From: Deltaproteobacteria bacterium
Lineage (GTDB): Bacteria; Desulfobacterota; Desulfomonilia; UBA1062
Direction: 5' to 3'
Length of the DNA: 38,213 bases
Assembly (NCBI GenBank): GCA_018433775.1
Contig: JAHDQN010000023.1
Span: 1-38,213, forward strand
In this document: positions 1 to 8,447 of the stretch, in pieces
How positions within the stretch are numbered: the stretch's first letter is position 1
How the letters are laid out: every line of letters begins with the position of its first letter
Translations under genes and position numbers: made by a program
The notes under the pieces: generated by a model
Databases searched by the model: none
What the model saw: only the letters and a program-made list of their open reading frames with translations
Told to the model about the DNA's origin: nothing

Positions 1-126
1 CTCCACCGGCCTGCCGGGATTGAAATAATTGTACGGCCACGCAGGATGCGTCCGCTTGCTCAACTCCTCCGCCGTGATCGCCCGCCCAAACGGCATCTTC
101 CCCCAATCTTCCATCGCCTTGCTCAT
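1..126 (-). CDS. Partial unknown protein, N-terminal 42 residues
   Basis: An ATG at 126 opens a frame that runs off the left edge of the window without a stop. It is preceded at the right distance by a clear ribosome binding site (AAAGGAG, 134-140 on the opposite strand). The visible 42 residues start MSKAMEDWGKMPFGRAITAE and are rich in Trp, Tyr and Pro further on. There is no signal peptide or membrane segment. It lies 51 bp downstream of the glycyl radical enzyme on the same strand, so it is probably co-transcribed and functionally linked. I do not recognise the family. It does not look like the start of a radical SAM activase, whose CxxxCxxC motif would come later in any case. Confidence 0.7.
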   Translation of the reverse strand, partial: MSKAMEDWGKMPFGRAITAEELSKRTHPAWPYNYFNPGRPVE

Positions 127-177
127 GCTCCCACTCCTTTCGTCGGATATTCCGTCATCATCGTTCCCATGCGTCCC

Positions 178-2646
178 TTACACCTCAGCGAACTGGGTTC
201 TTTCGATAACCTGCCGCTGCACCTCGGGCCCGAGGTCGATGAAGCGCGCCGTGAAGCCCGCGACCCTGACCATCAGGTCGGAATACTTCTCAGGATGCTT
301 TTGGGCATCGATGAGCATGTTGCGGTCTACGATGTTGTATTGAACCTGGTACCCGCCCAGCGTGAAGTAGGCGTCGTTGAGCCTGATGAACTTTTCGGCC
401 CCCGCCCTGCCCTCGATGGCCGAGGGATTGAACTTCATGTTGAACAGGGTGGACTGGAGATTGCCGGCGTCCACCTTGGTGGCGGATTTGATCAGGCTCG
501 TGGGCCCGTTGATGTCCGTCCCCGGGAAGGCGGACAGCGCGCCGTCGGCCACGAAGTCGCCGGCGAGCCTGCCGTCCGGTGTCGCGCCGCAGGCCTTGCC
601 GTGCAGTACCTGGGTGGTGACCGACAGGGTGCTGGGCCTCCAGGGCTCGCCAACCCAGTTCATCACGCTCTGGGCCGAAGCGGACCAGGCGTCGTAGAGA
701 CCGGCCAGGATGAAATCAACGGAGTCGTCGTCGTTGCCGTACTTCGGCGCGTCGAGCAGCATCTTCCTGAGCTTCTCCCGGCCCTCGAAGTTGTTCTTCA
801 GGGCGTCGAGCAGCTCGTCCATGGTGGCCTTCTTCTCTTCGAACACCACCTTTCTGATGGCTGCCAGCGAGTTGGCGACACTCACCACGCCGCAGGATAT
901 CACGTAGGCCGGGTCATTGTAGCGGCATCCGCCCTCGTAGGCGTCCATGCCCTTGTCGATGCAGTCGTCCAGGAGCGCGGTCATGATGGGATGCACCAGC
1001 CCCAGGTCGTTGTGCACGAGCATGATGGTGTTCCAGTACTCCTCCTCGCGCTTGACGATGATGTCCTGCACCCGGTTATACTCGTCCACGATATCCTGGA
1101 ACGAGGCAGTGTTCATGTCGATCCTGACATCCAGGAGCTTGTCGCCGGTGAGAGGGTTCACGCCGTGGTTGAGGACGAGCTCGAAGATCTTGAGGTTGTT
1201 GGTGTGGGGCACCGCGTACATGGGCATGCGCTTGCCGCAGATCTGCATGTCCACGCATCCGCACGGGGCCCAGTCGCGCGCGTCCTCGATATTGGCGCCC
1301 GTCACCTTGACGAACCGCTCGGTGGCGAGCGTGTCGTTGAAGAGCGCGGGATAGCCGGAGCCTGCCTTGATGCACTCCACCGCCTTGTGCTTGAAATCCT
1401 CGTCCATGTCCTCGCGCCAGCGCACCGAGAGCGTGGGCTGCCAGGTCTTCACGTTGATGCCGGCCTCCAGCACCAGCTTGGAGAGCTCGTTGTCGCAGGG
1501 GTTGCCGTAGCGGTCGACGCCGCCTAAGGTCACGTTCTGATACACGCTGCCCCCCAGGTATGACTCGGTGAAGGTGGCGTGCGCCCTGCTGATCTCGCCG
1601 CACTTGATGCGCATGAGCTCCAGCAGCTCGAGCGCCTCCTGTTTGCTCAGCCTGCCCGCCTCGAGATCGGCCTTGAAGGTGCGGTACATGTACTGATCGA
1701 AGCGTCCCGGCGATATGCCGCGGCCGTTGAGCTCGATGAAGAGCACCACATGCGTGAACCAGAACGACTGCATGGCCTCTCGGAAGGTATCCGCGGGCTT
1801 TGCCGGGACCTTGCGGCAGATCCGGGCGATCTCGAGCAGCTCCGCCTTGCGGGATTGGTCCTTGCACTGAGCCGCAAGCCGCTCAGCCTCGTCGGCGTGG
1901 TGCTCCGCATAGGCCACCAGACCTTGCAGCGCCAGCTTCACCCCCTGGTAGAAGTTGTACTTGTCGAACGATTCCCTGGTGTTGAGGTCCCCGAGCCCGG
2001 CGATCTTGCCGTCGATCCGCTTGATGATGCCCTCGATGCCTTCGTCGATGATCTTCTGATAATCCACGATCAGCCGCCCCTCGGGAACGTCGAACATGAA
2101 CCGCAGGAACACGAGCTGCTGCATCCACTTCTCGACCAGGTCGAAATCATCCTTGGTCTCGCGCAGGTACTTCTCGGCCAGCGACCTCCAGTCCTTGCCC
2201 TCCCAGAACCTCGCGACATCCAGGATCTGCTCCTTGTCTTCGGGATGGATCAGGTAAATGCCCAGGCGGTCGCCCTTTTTCTCCTGGAGGGTGCCTTCCA
2301 TGTAGCGCTCTTCTTCGCGCCTGATCTTCTTGAAGCCCTCCATCATCCAGCACTCGTACTCGGGATACACCTGGGTGCCCTTGAAATACCGCGAGCAGTT
2401 TCCCACGATCAGCTCGCCATCCCAAATCCTTGCGGTAAGGTTTGACAGGACGTGCTTGAGCGCGCCCCCGGCCCGCAGATACCTCGGCTCGCACCAGTGC
2501 TGCCGCATGTATTCGGTGAAAAGCACTGCTCTTTCGGAGTCGATGTGCGGCTCATGATCGAGGAGTTCCTGATACCGTTTCTCGACGCGGGGAGTGGAAG
2601 GTGCGCCGGTTATTTCCCGCTGTTCTATGACCGATGATCTCGACAT
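178..2646 (-). CDS. Glycyl radical enzyme (pyruvate formate-lyase family), substrate unknown
   Basis: This 822-residue protein belongs to the PFL-like glycyl radical enzymes, oxygen-sensitive cytoplasmic enzymes that use a stable backbone glycyl radical and a thiyl radical. The C-terminal glycyl radical motif is RVAGFTARF, with the radical Gly at about residue 797. The probable thiyl cysteine lies in APCGCVDMQ (about residue 464). In the dehydratase and decarboxylase members I know, Cys-Val is usually followed by Glu; here it is Asp, so the reaction cannot be assigned. Length fits the choline lyase, arylacetate decarboxylase and alkylsuccinate synthase size class rather than housekeeping PFL. 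The frame is open up to an ATG at 2718, but I chose 2646 (MSRSSVIEQ) because the extra 24 residues look like translated leader and a GGGAGAG stands just before 2646. No activating enzyme is in the window; it may lie further left. A sensor kinase gene precedes it on the same strand. Confidence 0.9.
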   Translation of the reverse strand: MSRSSVIEQREITGAPSTPRVEKRYQELLDHEPHIDSERAVLFTEYMRQHWCEPRYLRAGGALKHVLSNLTARIWDGELIVGNCSRYFKGTQVYPEYECWMMEGFKKIRREEERYMEGTLQEKKGDRLGIYLIHPEDKEQILDVARFWEGKDWRSLAEKYLRETKDDFDLVEKWMQQLVFLRFMFDVPEGRLIVDYQKIIDEGIEGIIKRIDGKIAGLGDLNTRESFDKYNFYQGVKLALQGLVAYAEHHADEAERLAAQCKDQSRKAELLEIARICRKVPAKPADTFREAMQSFWFTHVVLFIELNGRGISPGRFDQYMYRTFKADLEAGRLSKQEALELLELMRIKCGEISRAHATFTESYLGGSVYQNVTLGGVDRYGNPCDNELSKLVLEAGINVKTWQPTLSVRWREDMDEDFKHKAVECIKAGSGYPALFNDTLATERFVKVTGANIEDARDWAPCGCVDMQICGKRMPMYAVPHTNNLKIFELVLNHGVNPLTGDKLLDVRIDMNTASFQDIVDEYNRVQDIIVKREEEYWNTIMLVHNDLGLVHPIMTALLDDCIDKGMDAYEGGCRYNDPAYVISCGVVSVANSLAAIRKVVFEEKKATMDELLDALKNNFEGREKLRKMLLDAPKYGNDDDSVDFILAGLYDAWSASAQSVMNWVGEPWRPSTLSVTTQVLHGKACGATPDGRLAGDFVADGALSAFPGTDINGPTSLIKSATKVDAGNLQSTLFNMKFNPSAIEGRAGAEKFIRLNDAYFTLGGYQVQYNIVDRNMLIDAQKHPEKYSDLMVRVAGFTARFIDLGPEVQRQVIERTQFAEV

Positions 2647-2997
2647 ACGTTCTCTCCCGGATAACGTTCTTTTGAAAAACACTATCCATGGAAACACGTG
2701 CGTAATCCATCGGTGCACTCCTGAATCTTCTTGCAGAACTCACCCCGGCGAGCTGTAGGAGCATTCCCTGAAAGGCTAGGACTATTACCTAGGCGGTGTA
2801 AGTGCGATCACCTATCCGCGGCAGGAACCTCTCCCGGCAAATCGGGATATATCCTGATGCCGGCCGGATAAGTGCATCCCCGGCCGGTGCCGCCGGTTGG
2901 GGGGAGATTCCTCCGGATGGGCGTGTGTTCAGGTGAACGGATGCGCCCCCTGCCTCCTCGGACCCGGGAACAACCCGGCCGCGGGCCCGTTCCTTCG
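2647..2997. other. Intergenic region upstream of the glycyl radical enzyme
   Basis: This 351-bp gap separates the sensor kinase from the glycyl radical enzyme. It carries an imperfect inverted repeat at 2775-2793 (GCTAGG, 7 bp, CCTAGG) and a pair of self-complementary CCGGCCGG octamers (2860-2867 and 2880-2887) that could form a hairpin. The hairpin has no following T-run on the minus strand, so it is not a clear intrinsic terminator. The gap is large enough for an independent, regulated promoter, but I do not see a convincing sigma-70 or sigma-54 box. Confidence 0.5.
2775..2793. promoter_or_regulatory. Inverted repeat, candidate activator site
   Basis: The arms GCTAGG and CCTAGG flank a 7-bp AT-rich centre, with the outermost pair mismatched. 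The repeat lies about 130 bp upstream of the glycyl radical enzyme start, a usual distance for an activator site. Because the kinase upstream is of the NarL type, a LuxR/NarL-family response regulator is a possible binder. That is inference only. Confidence 0.35.
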
Positions 2998-5553
2998 TCA
3001 ATCTGCGCAGATATCCCTTACGGGAATGCGCACCCTGAGTACCGTGCCCTTTCCCTTTCTCCCCGCGATGTTCACCTTGCCGCCCAGGAGATTGACCCGC
3101 TCTCTGATACCCAGTATGCCGAAGGAATTGGACTTCTCGATATCCGTCTTCGAGATGCCCACGCCGTTGTCGGTCACCCTGAGCTCCACCATATTGCCCC
3201 GGGTTCTCAGCACGATCTCGACGCGGGTCGCCTGAGCGTGCCGGGTGACGTTCGTAAGCGCCTCCTGGCAAATCCTGAAGAGCGCCGTGGATATCCTCTC
3301 GTCCGTGATGAGACACTCCGGCGTGGGCTCCAGGATCTCTTCGCAGGCGATCCCGGTCCTGCCCTGGAATTCCTCGATCAGCCATTCTATGGCGGATGTC
3401 AGGCCCATGTCATCCAGAATTGCCGGCCTGAGCGTCGCCAGGATCCGCTCGACCGCCTTGATGGTCGAATCGATGAGCCGTGTCATGGATCCGATCTTGT
3501 CTGTTACGGCATTCTCCCTGTCGGAGAGCTTCCTGCCCAGCCAGAAGAGATCCATTTTCAGGGCTGACAGGATCTGGCCGAGCTCATCGTGGATTTCCCG
3601 TGCAATCTCGGCGCGCTCGCCCTCGAGCAGGGAGTGCAGGTGGTCCGCATGAATGCTGAGCTGCTTCCTGGAATGCTCCAGCTGCTCCTCCGCATGCTTC
3701 TGTTCGGTCATATCGGCGATGAACCCTTCCAGGGCCAGGAGCTCTCCGGTGGGAGAGTAGATGCCCAGGCCCCGCTCCCAGACCCAGCGGATCTTCTTGT
3801 CCGCCCGGATGATACGGTAGACCAGCTGATAATGCTCTTTCTTTTTCACGGATTTCATCACGGTCTGCCAGACCATTTCCCGGTCACGCGGATGAATCAG
3901 CTTGCCATAGGACACGAGGCTGTCTCCCATGATCTCCGAAGGACGGTATCCGGTGAGGGAAAGGCTTCCCTCGCTGACGAATTCCATGGACCAGTCCCTG
4001 TCGCACCGGCAGCGGTACGCCATCCCGGGAAGATTCCCCATCAGGGTGGACATGGCCCGCTGGCTCTCCCGGATAATCTCTTCCGCATGCTTCTTCTCGG
4101 TTATATCCGTATGCGTGGCCACGATGCGGGTGTCGTCCTTGTCGCCGTCGATCCGGGAAACACTGGTGAGGCACTCCACATCGTGCCCGTCCCGGTGCCG
4201 GTAGGTGAACTCCATTGAATGAGTGCGCTTGTTCTTCAGGGCGGTATAGAACTTGTCTCCCTCGTTCTGGTATTCCCTTTGCGAGTGAAAGAGAACGCGC
4301 ATGCTCTTCCCGATGAGCTCCTCGGGATTCCACCCGAACACGGAATGAACCGCGTGGTTGGCGAACATGATCTTCCGGTCGTCCAGGCCGATGACGGCAT
4401 GGGGAATGGCTTCGAGAATCGAGTTCTGCATCGACAGGATCTCGTCGATCTTTCTCCTGGTCTCCTTGAGCTCGGTGACGTCCATGAGGTTGAGAAGGGC
4501 GGCCTGTTTGTGCTGGTAGAAGATCGAGGTCGCGGTGATCATGACCCAGGTGATGCCGCCGCCCTTTCTCAGCAGGCGCATCTCCAGCGGCTTGCCCTTC
4601 GTGCTGATGCTGTGGATGCTCTCCAGGAGACGACGGAACTGGGGCCTGTCGTCTTCGTGTATCAGGGAGGAGGGATCGAGCTTCAAGAGCTCGGAGGGTC
4701 CATAGCCGGTATACTCCTGGAGCTTGGGGTTCGTAAACGTGAACCTCCTGTCCTGCACGAGGCACAGGCCCACCGGCGAGCTCTTCACCAGGCTCTGGTT
4801 CAGGGCCTCGGCGGAGTCCCGTTCGGTGAAGTCCTCCAGCTGCACGACCACGAGATTGGCAGGCACGAACATGTAGGTGAGCTCGGCGATGAATTCCTGT
4901 CCGGTGGTGAAGAGGGTATAGATCGTTTTGCGCCGCAGGATCGACCGGGTTTTATAGCAGCGCTCGAAGTCCTTGATGATGTCCGGCCTGTTTGCGTACA
5001 TATCGTGAATCGACCTGCCGATGAACTTCTGAATCCGGTCTTTCGTGGCGTCGATCGCCCGCTCGTCGAAACCGATGAGGATAAAGGTGCCGCCCCGCCG
5101 CTCCCACGTGAGCGTCAGGATGGGAACCCCCTGGGTAGACATCGGGCTCCTGGTTTTCCAGTTGCGGTGGAGATAGTGCTTGCGCCAGTAGTGTTCGGAT
5201 ACGGTGCGGACGAATGCCAAGACCCTTTTTTCTCCGCCTATGGTGACGATCTGGTTGCTGTACTGGACCGGGAACACATCGCCGTTCTTCTTCCTGCTGC
5301 TGATCCAGACGAACGCTCCCCCGGTCATGTTCTCCTCGCGAAACACCTGGGGAAAGACCTCGGCGACCTGCTCCTGGAGGAGGTCCCTGGCCTTGAGCCC
5401 GAGCATCTCTTCCTTCGTGTATCCGTACATCTTCAGGGCCTTTTCATTGCATTCGAGGATCCTTCCCTGAAGGTCCTCGAGAAAGACCGCATCGGGAAAC
5501 ATCTGGAAAAGGTACTGATAGAGACTGGTCTGATCGGGGGTTTGATCTTTCAT
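2998..5553 (-). CDS. Multi-PAS sensor histidine kinase, NarL type (HisKA_3)
   Basis: This 851-residue protein has about five PAS/PAC-like sensing modules in tandem followed by a HisKA_3 dimerisation domain and an HATPase domain. The phospho-acceptor is in REIHDELGQ (His about 655). The N-box is ALTNVTRHA and the nucleotide-binding glycines are DNGVG and FGILGIRER. No membrane segment is visible, so it is a soluble cytoplasmic sensor. PAS modules such as the N-terminal VFLEDLQGRILECNEKALKMYG could bind a cofactor or ligand. The chosen start (5553) has an AGGCAGG upstream; the frame stays open to 5769. Its expected partner, a NarL/FixJ-type response regulator, is not in the window. The next gene downstream is the glycyl radical enzyme, which makes control of that gene a reasonable guess. 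Confidence 0.88.
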   Translation of the reverse strand: MKDQTPDQTSLYQYLFQMFPDAVFLEDLQGRILECNEKALKMYGYTKEEMLGLKARDLLQEQVAEVFPQVFREENMTGGAFVWISSRKKNGDVFPVQYSNQIVTIGGEKRVLAFVRTVSEHYWRKHYLHRNWKTRSPMSTQGVPILTLTWERRGGTFILIGFDERAIDATKDRIQKFIGRSIHDMYANRPDIIKDFERCYKTRSILRRKTIYTLFTTGQEFIAELTYMFVPANLVVVQLEDFTERDSAEALNQSLVKSSPVGLCLVQDRRFTFTNPKLQEYTGYGPSELLKLDPSSLIHEDDRPQFRRLLESIHSISTKGKPLEMRLLRKGGGITWVMITATSIFYQHKQAALLNLMDVTELKETRRKIDEILSMQNSILEAIPHAVIGLDDRKIMFANHAVHSVFGWNPEELIGKSMRVLFHSQREYQNEGDKFYTALKNKRTHSMEFTYRHRDGHDVECLTSVSRIDGDKDDTRIVATHTDITEKKHAEEIIRESQRAMSTLMGNLPGMAYRCRCDRDWSMEFVSEGSLSLTGYRPSEIMGDSLVSYGKLIHPRDREMVWQTVMKSVKKKEHYQLVYRIIRADKKIRWVWERGLGIYSPTGELLALEGFIADMTEQKHAEEQLEHSRKQLSIHADHLHSLLEGERAEIAREIHDELGQILSALKMDLFWLGRKLSDRENAVTDKIGSMTRLIDSTIKAVERILATLRPAILDDMGLTSAIEWLIEEFQGRTGIACEEILEPTPECLITDERISTALFRICQEALTNVTRHAQATRVEIVLRTRGNMVELRVTDNGVGISKTDIEKSNSFGILGIRERVNLLGGKVNIAGRKGKGTVLRVRIPVRDICAD

Positions 5554-5879
5554 GTCTGGCCTGCCTTTGATGGGTTTTCCTAGGGTGCGCGTTTTTCCCG
5601 TCATCTCTTGGTTGACCGCTGCCAGGCGGAAACGAACCTGGCTGTGTCCGCTTTTGTGCGAGCCGAATTGTACGGCAATTTGCCTAAGGGTAGAAAATGG
5701 GCCGTGCATTGTCAAGCAGGATGAGATCATGGCCGAATAGTCATATGTGATATCAGGCACTTGGTCCATCCGTTCCCCAGCAAACAGGATAGCCGGATGA
5801 GAGAGGGGCTTGAAAGGCGGGTGGAAACATATTACTTGGCATCACCAATGAACCGGAGACGCGGCAGGAGAAAAACCCC
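5554..5879. other. Divergent intergenic region
   Basis: This 326-bp region lies between the minus-strand kinase and the plus-strand unknown gene. It contains the kinase promoter and palindrome described separately. Nothing certain was seen for the plus-strand gene beyond its ribosome binding site. Confidence 0.5.
5673..5715 (-). promoter_or_regulatory. Sigma-70-like promoter of the PAS kinase with palindrome at start site
   Basis: On the minus strand, TTGACA (5715-5710) and TACCCT (5692-5687) are separated by 17 bp. A perfect 11-bp palindrome, GGCAATTTGCC (5674-5684), lies just downstream, about where transcription would begin, and could be an operator. The promoter lies about 130 bp before the chosen kinase start. 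Confidence 0.5.
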
Positions 5880-6401
5880 ATGACAGAGGAGAAATACATG
5901 GTGAGAGAACGCGCGCGGAAAATCGTGTCCGAGTTCACCCGGCTCATGGAGGAGCGACACGGCCCTTCCCTGACCGGAGCCGATATTCCCGGGCCCCGAA
6001 GAGAACGCGACGGCAGTGCTCCACATTATGATGCCGTGAACAGGGTGATCGAGTTTGCGGTGGACGGCGACCGGGAACTGATCGGAGACCGCTACGTGAC
6101 GAGATTCGTCTTTGATGCGGCCTTGGCAGTGGCCGAAAAACCCTGGGAGACACCGGACGATATTTACGAGAAGCTTCCCCTGTACGGATTCCGCAGGAAC
6201 GAGGAGGTGCTTCGGTGGGCGCACTGGTTCGGCAGCCACCGGAAGAGGACACTCTCCGTAAACGTGTTTCTGCGTGATGTCCAAGAGATATCGACGCGCA
6301 AGAGCGTCAACGACCTGATGTTCGAGACCTTCCGCGCCGAGCAGAAATCCATCGCGTCCCGGGTCATCTGCTTTCTCAAGGACGACGCACACTGGAGATA
6401 A
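5880..6401 (+). CDS. Uncharacterised 173-residue soluble protein
   Basis: I do not recognise this protein. It is charged (many Arg, Glu and Asp), predicted mostly helical, and has no signal peptide, membrane segment or cysteine motif. There is only one Cys, near the C-terminus. Two starts are possible: ATG 5880, with GGCAGGAG upstream, and ATG 5898, with GAGGAG six bases upstream. The second would remove six residues. Codon use resembles the neighbours. It stands alone on the plus strand, divergent from the PAS kinase and 234 bp before the MoaD-like gene. The WAHWFGSHRKR stretch in the middle is its most distinctive feature. Confidence 0.75.
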   Translation: MTEEKYMVRERARKIVSEFTRLMEERHGPSLTGADIPGPRRERDGSAPHYDAVNRVIEFAVDGDRELIGDRYVTRFVFDAALAVAEKPWETPDDIYEKLPLYGFRRNEEVLRWAHWFGSHRKRTLSVNVFLRDVQEISTRKSVNDLMFETFRAEQKSIASRVICFLKDDAHWR

Positions 6402-6448
6402 CTCGCCCCGCCGCGTTGGTGGAGAGGCATTCGATGGTATGGACCTTT

Positions 6449-6464
6449 GAAGGGCAAGCCCTTC
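6449..6464. repeat. Short perfect hairpin
   Basis: GAAGGGCAAGCCCTTC forms a 7-bp stem with a 2-base turn, 48 bp after the end of the uncharacterised 173-residue gene. No T-run follows on the plus strand. It may slow or protect the transcript end, but its role is unproven. Confidence 0.4.
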
Positions 6465-6635
6465 GACCCCATGGAAGCCAAAAAAGCTTTCAACGGGAAT
6501 GCGATCCCGCCTTCAAAGTCCTTTCAGAAAAATCGGAGCCTGCCCCGTTTACTTTCCCGGCCCGGTCGTGTTAAAAACACTCTTTCGGTATTCCACTGCC
6601 TGCGAGACGAATACGAACACAGGAGGATTCCAGCG

Positions 6636-6863
6636 ATGAAAGTTCAGGCAAAGTCTTTTTTCTCCGTGCTCTCCGGGGGCAAGCCCGTGGTAAGGACCCT
6701 CGACCTTCAGGAAGGCGCTACGGCCGAAGAGGCCATGAAGATAATGAAAGTCGACTTCAGCGACGGCGCGATCATTCTCATCAACGGCCGTCCGTCGAAC
6801 GAGAAGAGCGTTCTCTCCGACGGGGATTTTTTCGTGGTCATGCCCCCGGTGTCGGCGGCCTAG
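6636..6863 (+). CDS. MoaD/ThiS-like ubiquitin-fold protein without the diglycine tail
   Basis: This 75-residue protein has the beta-grasp pattern of sulfur-carrier proteins: an N-terminal strand, LQEGATAEEAMKIM helix, IILINGRPSNEKSVLSDGD, then FFVVMPPVSAA. MoaD and ThiS proteins normally end in Gly-Gly, which an E1-like enzyme adenylates and which then carries the thiocarboxylate. This one ends Val-Ser-Ala-Ala, so as read it could not be activated in the usual way. The start is set by AGGAGG at 6621-6626. The E1-like gene follows 32 bp later. In the -1 frame the same bases read Val-Ser-Gly-Gly and continue open into the E1-like gene (see findings). Such pairs are known next to tungsten or molybdenum enzyme genes, but no such enzyme gene is in the window. 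Confidence 0.85.
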   Translation: MKVQAKSFFSVLSGGKPVVRTLDLQEGATAEEAMKIMKVDFSDGAIILINGRPSNEKSVLSDGDFFVVMPPVSAA

Positions 6864-6895
6864 CCGTCCCTGCCGCACAGCGGAGCCGGAAAACG

Positions 6896-7585
6896 ATGAC
6901 GAGGAAAATCGACGTCTTTGCCCGGAACAGGGCGTTCTGGGGAAGGGAGCGGCAGGAGCTTCTCGCCGGGAAGTCGCTCTTTGTCGCGGGGATGGGGGCG
7001 TTGGGATGCGTGGTCTCGGAGATACTCGTACGCTGCGGGATAGGTGAGATCGTTATCGCCGACAGGGGCACCGTGGACCCGCCGGACCTGAACAGGCAGT
7101 CGCTCTACACCCTGAATGATCTGGGCGGGTCAAAGGTCGATTGCGCCGCCGGCCGGCTCAGGACCCTGACCGGGCAGACCAGGGTCGTTCCGGCAAAGGT
7201 GTCGATCGGGGATGACGATATCGCCGGGCTGCTTGTCCGGTGCAACGGCGTCGCCGACTGCCTCGACAACTTCCCCAGCCGGTTCGCCCTGGAGGATACC
7301 CTGCCCGCCGGGATATTCATGGTCTCCGGAGGTCTTCTCGGTGATTACGGTCAACTGACCACGATCCTTCCCGGACGGACCGCTCGGCTCAGAGACCTCT
7401 TCACCAGGCCCGGCAATACCGAAAAGGTCGTGCCGGTCGTCCCGCCGGTCGTCTTTGCCCTGGGGAGTTTCATGGCCCAGGAGATTCTCGACAACCTGGG
7501 GGGAAACCCTCAGCTTGCGGGAGAAATCCTTGCAGTAGGCATGTCCTGCTTTTTCACCGAGCGTATTCCAATCGGCCCCTCGTGA
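6896..7585 (+). CDS. E1-like adenylyltransferase of the MoeB/ThiF/HesA family
   Basis: This 229-residue protein has a Rossmann nucleotide-binding motif (GMGALGCVVSEILVRCGIG), the family's acidic and arginine signature (DRGTVDPPDLNRQSL) and the VADCLDNFPSR region near the expected catalytic site. The family adenylates the C-terminal glycine of MoaD or ThiS-like carriers. The two CxxC pairs that bind zinc in MoeB and ThiF are absent, and the protein is slightly shorter than MoeB, as in HesA-type members. It lies directly downstream of the MoaD-like gene on the same strand and is in the frame reached by a -1 shift from that gene. A role in maturing a pterin or sulfur cofactor is likely; the exact target is unknown. 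Confidence 0.88.
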   Translation: MTRKIDVFARNRAFWGRERQELLAGKSLFVAGMGALGCVVSEILVRCGIGEIVIADRGTVDPPDLNRQSLYTLNDLGGSKVDCAAGRLRTLTGQTRVVPAKVSIGDDDIAGLLVRCNGVADCLDNFPSRFALEDTLPAGIFMVSGGLLGDYGQLTTILPGRTARLRDLFTRPGNTEKVVPVVPPVVFALGSFMAQEILDNLGGNPQLAGEILAVGMSCFFTERIPIGPS

Positions 7586-7605
7586 GGCATATCCTCACTG
7601 GGGCC
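7574..7605 (+). terminator. Strong hairpin at the end of the E1-like gene
   Basis: GGCCCC and GTGAGG pair with CCTCAC and GGGGCC around a 5-base loop, with a small internal bulge. The stop codon (7583-7585) lies inside the stem. The bases that follow on the plus strand are an A-run, not a T-run, so it is a terminator-like or stabilising hairpin rather than a classical intrinsic terminator. Confidence 0.5.
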
Positions 7606-7979
7606 GCCCTAAAAAAACCGTCTTCGCGATGACGAAGCCGATGTAGTCCTTTGCCCCCTGCCCATCGGATAGAGACCTATAAGGTCAGGGGCTTTCTCTC
7701 TAACCTCTTTCAGCGCCTCACTGATATGTTCCGCCCCGGTCTTTGTATTATGAATAGCTTTCAGGAGAAATGGGTTAAGCGTTTTCGGAATAAGCTTCAC
7801 GGCTCATGCCGTGGCCGCTGGAAGATATCGGCGGCAGGGAAAAGGTTCCCGGCCGGGTTTTCAGACGGACAGCAGACACCGGAAGGGTGATGCCAAAAAA
7901 AGAGAGGACTGAGAAGATAATCCGCTATGCTCCAATCATCACTTGCACACACAACGAATCATTCAGTCCCTCACCCAAA

Positions 7980-8063
7980 CGGAGGCAGCATGTTTCGACC
8001 TGTACAAAACTCACGTTCAGGGAACAGACATGCGGAGATGTTCCCCAATGCATGCTGCCTCCG
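7980..8063. repeat. Nested inverted repeat
   Basis: A 13-bp perfect inverted repeat, CGGAGGCAGCATG at 7980-7992 and its complement at 8051-8063, encloses a second hairpin with arms GGGAACA (8020-8026) and TGTTCCC (8039-8045). The element could fold into a two-part cruciform or a structured RNA. There is no coding gene inside. Confidence 0.6.
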
Positions 8064-8100
8064 CTCACATAGCAGAGTAACGATGTAACCCTCCTTCAAT

Positions 8101-8127
8101 GGACACACCTCATCGGGAGGTGTGTCC
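8101..8127. terminator. Perfect 10-bp hairpin, possible terminator
   Basis: GGACACACCT and AGGTGTGTCC flank a 7-base loop. On the plus strand GAAATTTT follows, a weak T-run. There is no recognised gene directly upstream for it to terminate. Confidence 0.45.
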
Positions 8128-8145
8128 GAAATTTTCCTGGATATC

Positions 8146-8163
8146 GGGGACGGGTTCACATTT
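8146..8163 (-). repeat. REP-like 18-mer, copy 1 (inverted)
   Basis: The complement of this stretch reads AAATGTGAACCCGTCCCC, identical to the copies at 8448-8465 and 10010-10027. It is inverted relative to the second copy, so the two bound a segment of about 320 bp. Confidence 0.65.
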
Positions 8164-8447
8164 ACCTGGCCTCCCGACAGGACAGCGGAGCAGAGAACCC
8201 TGCTCGACTCCTTATTTTCAGGAAAACATCCACTGACAAGCTGTACGTTTCCAATCGATTGCAGACATCACGACCTTCACGGACTGGGCTTCCTCATAGT
8301 GCCCGGATGATTCTTCAATTATATCTCTATCGCATCTGCCGGGTACGGCATCACGTCTGATTCCATTATAAACGTGCCTTTCCCTCCCGGACCTACCCAT
8401 GGGGACCATCCCCCGAAAACAGCGGGATGCATGAGGAACGGTCCGGG

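Noticed and set aside
46..1527. Long open frame of 493 codons on the plus strand
   Set aside because: It is antisense to the glycyl radical enzyme, has no ribosome binding site or family signature, and reads as the usual His/Val/Arg-rich shadow of a GC-rich gene.
2789..3385. 198-codon minus-strand frame across the kinase end and the gap
   Set aside because: It overlaps the kinase's HATPase domain in another frame and has no start context or homology.
7609..7890. Small open frames on both strands after the E1-like gene
   Set aside because: None has a ribosome binding site or recognisable sequence, and they overlap each other.
8084..8110. Third ECF promoter (TGTAACC at 8084-8090)
   Set aside because: The -35-like box is there, but no CGTT follows at 15-16 bp and there is no gene downstream.
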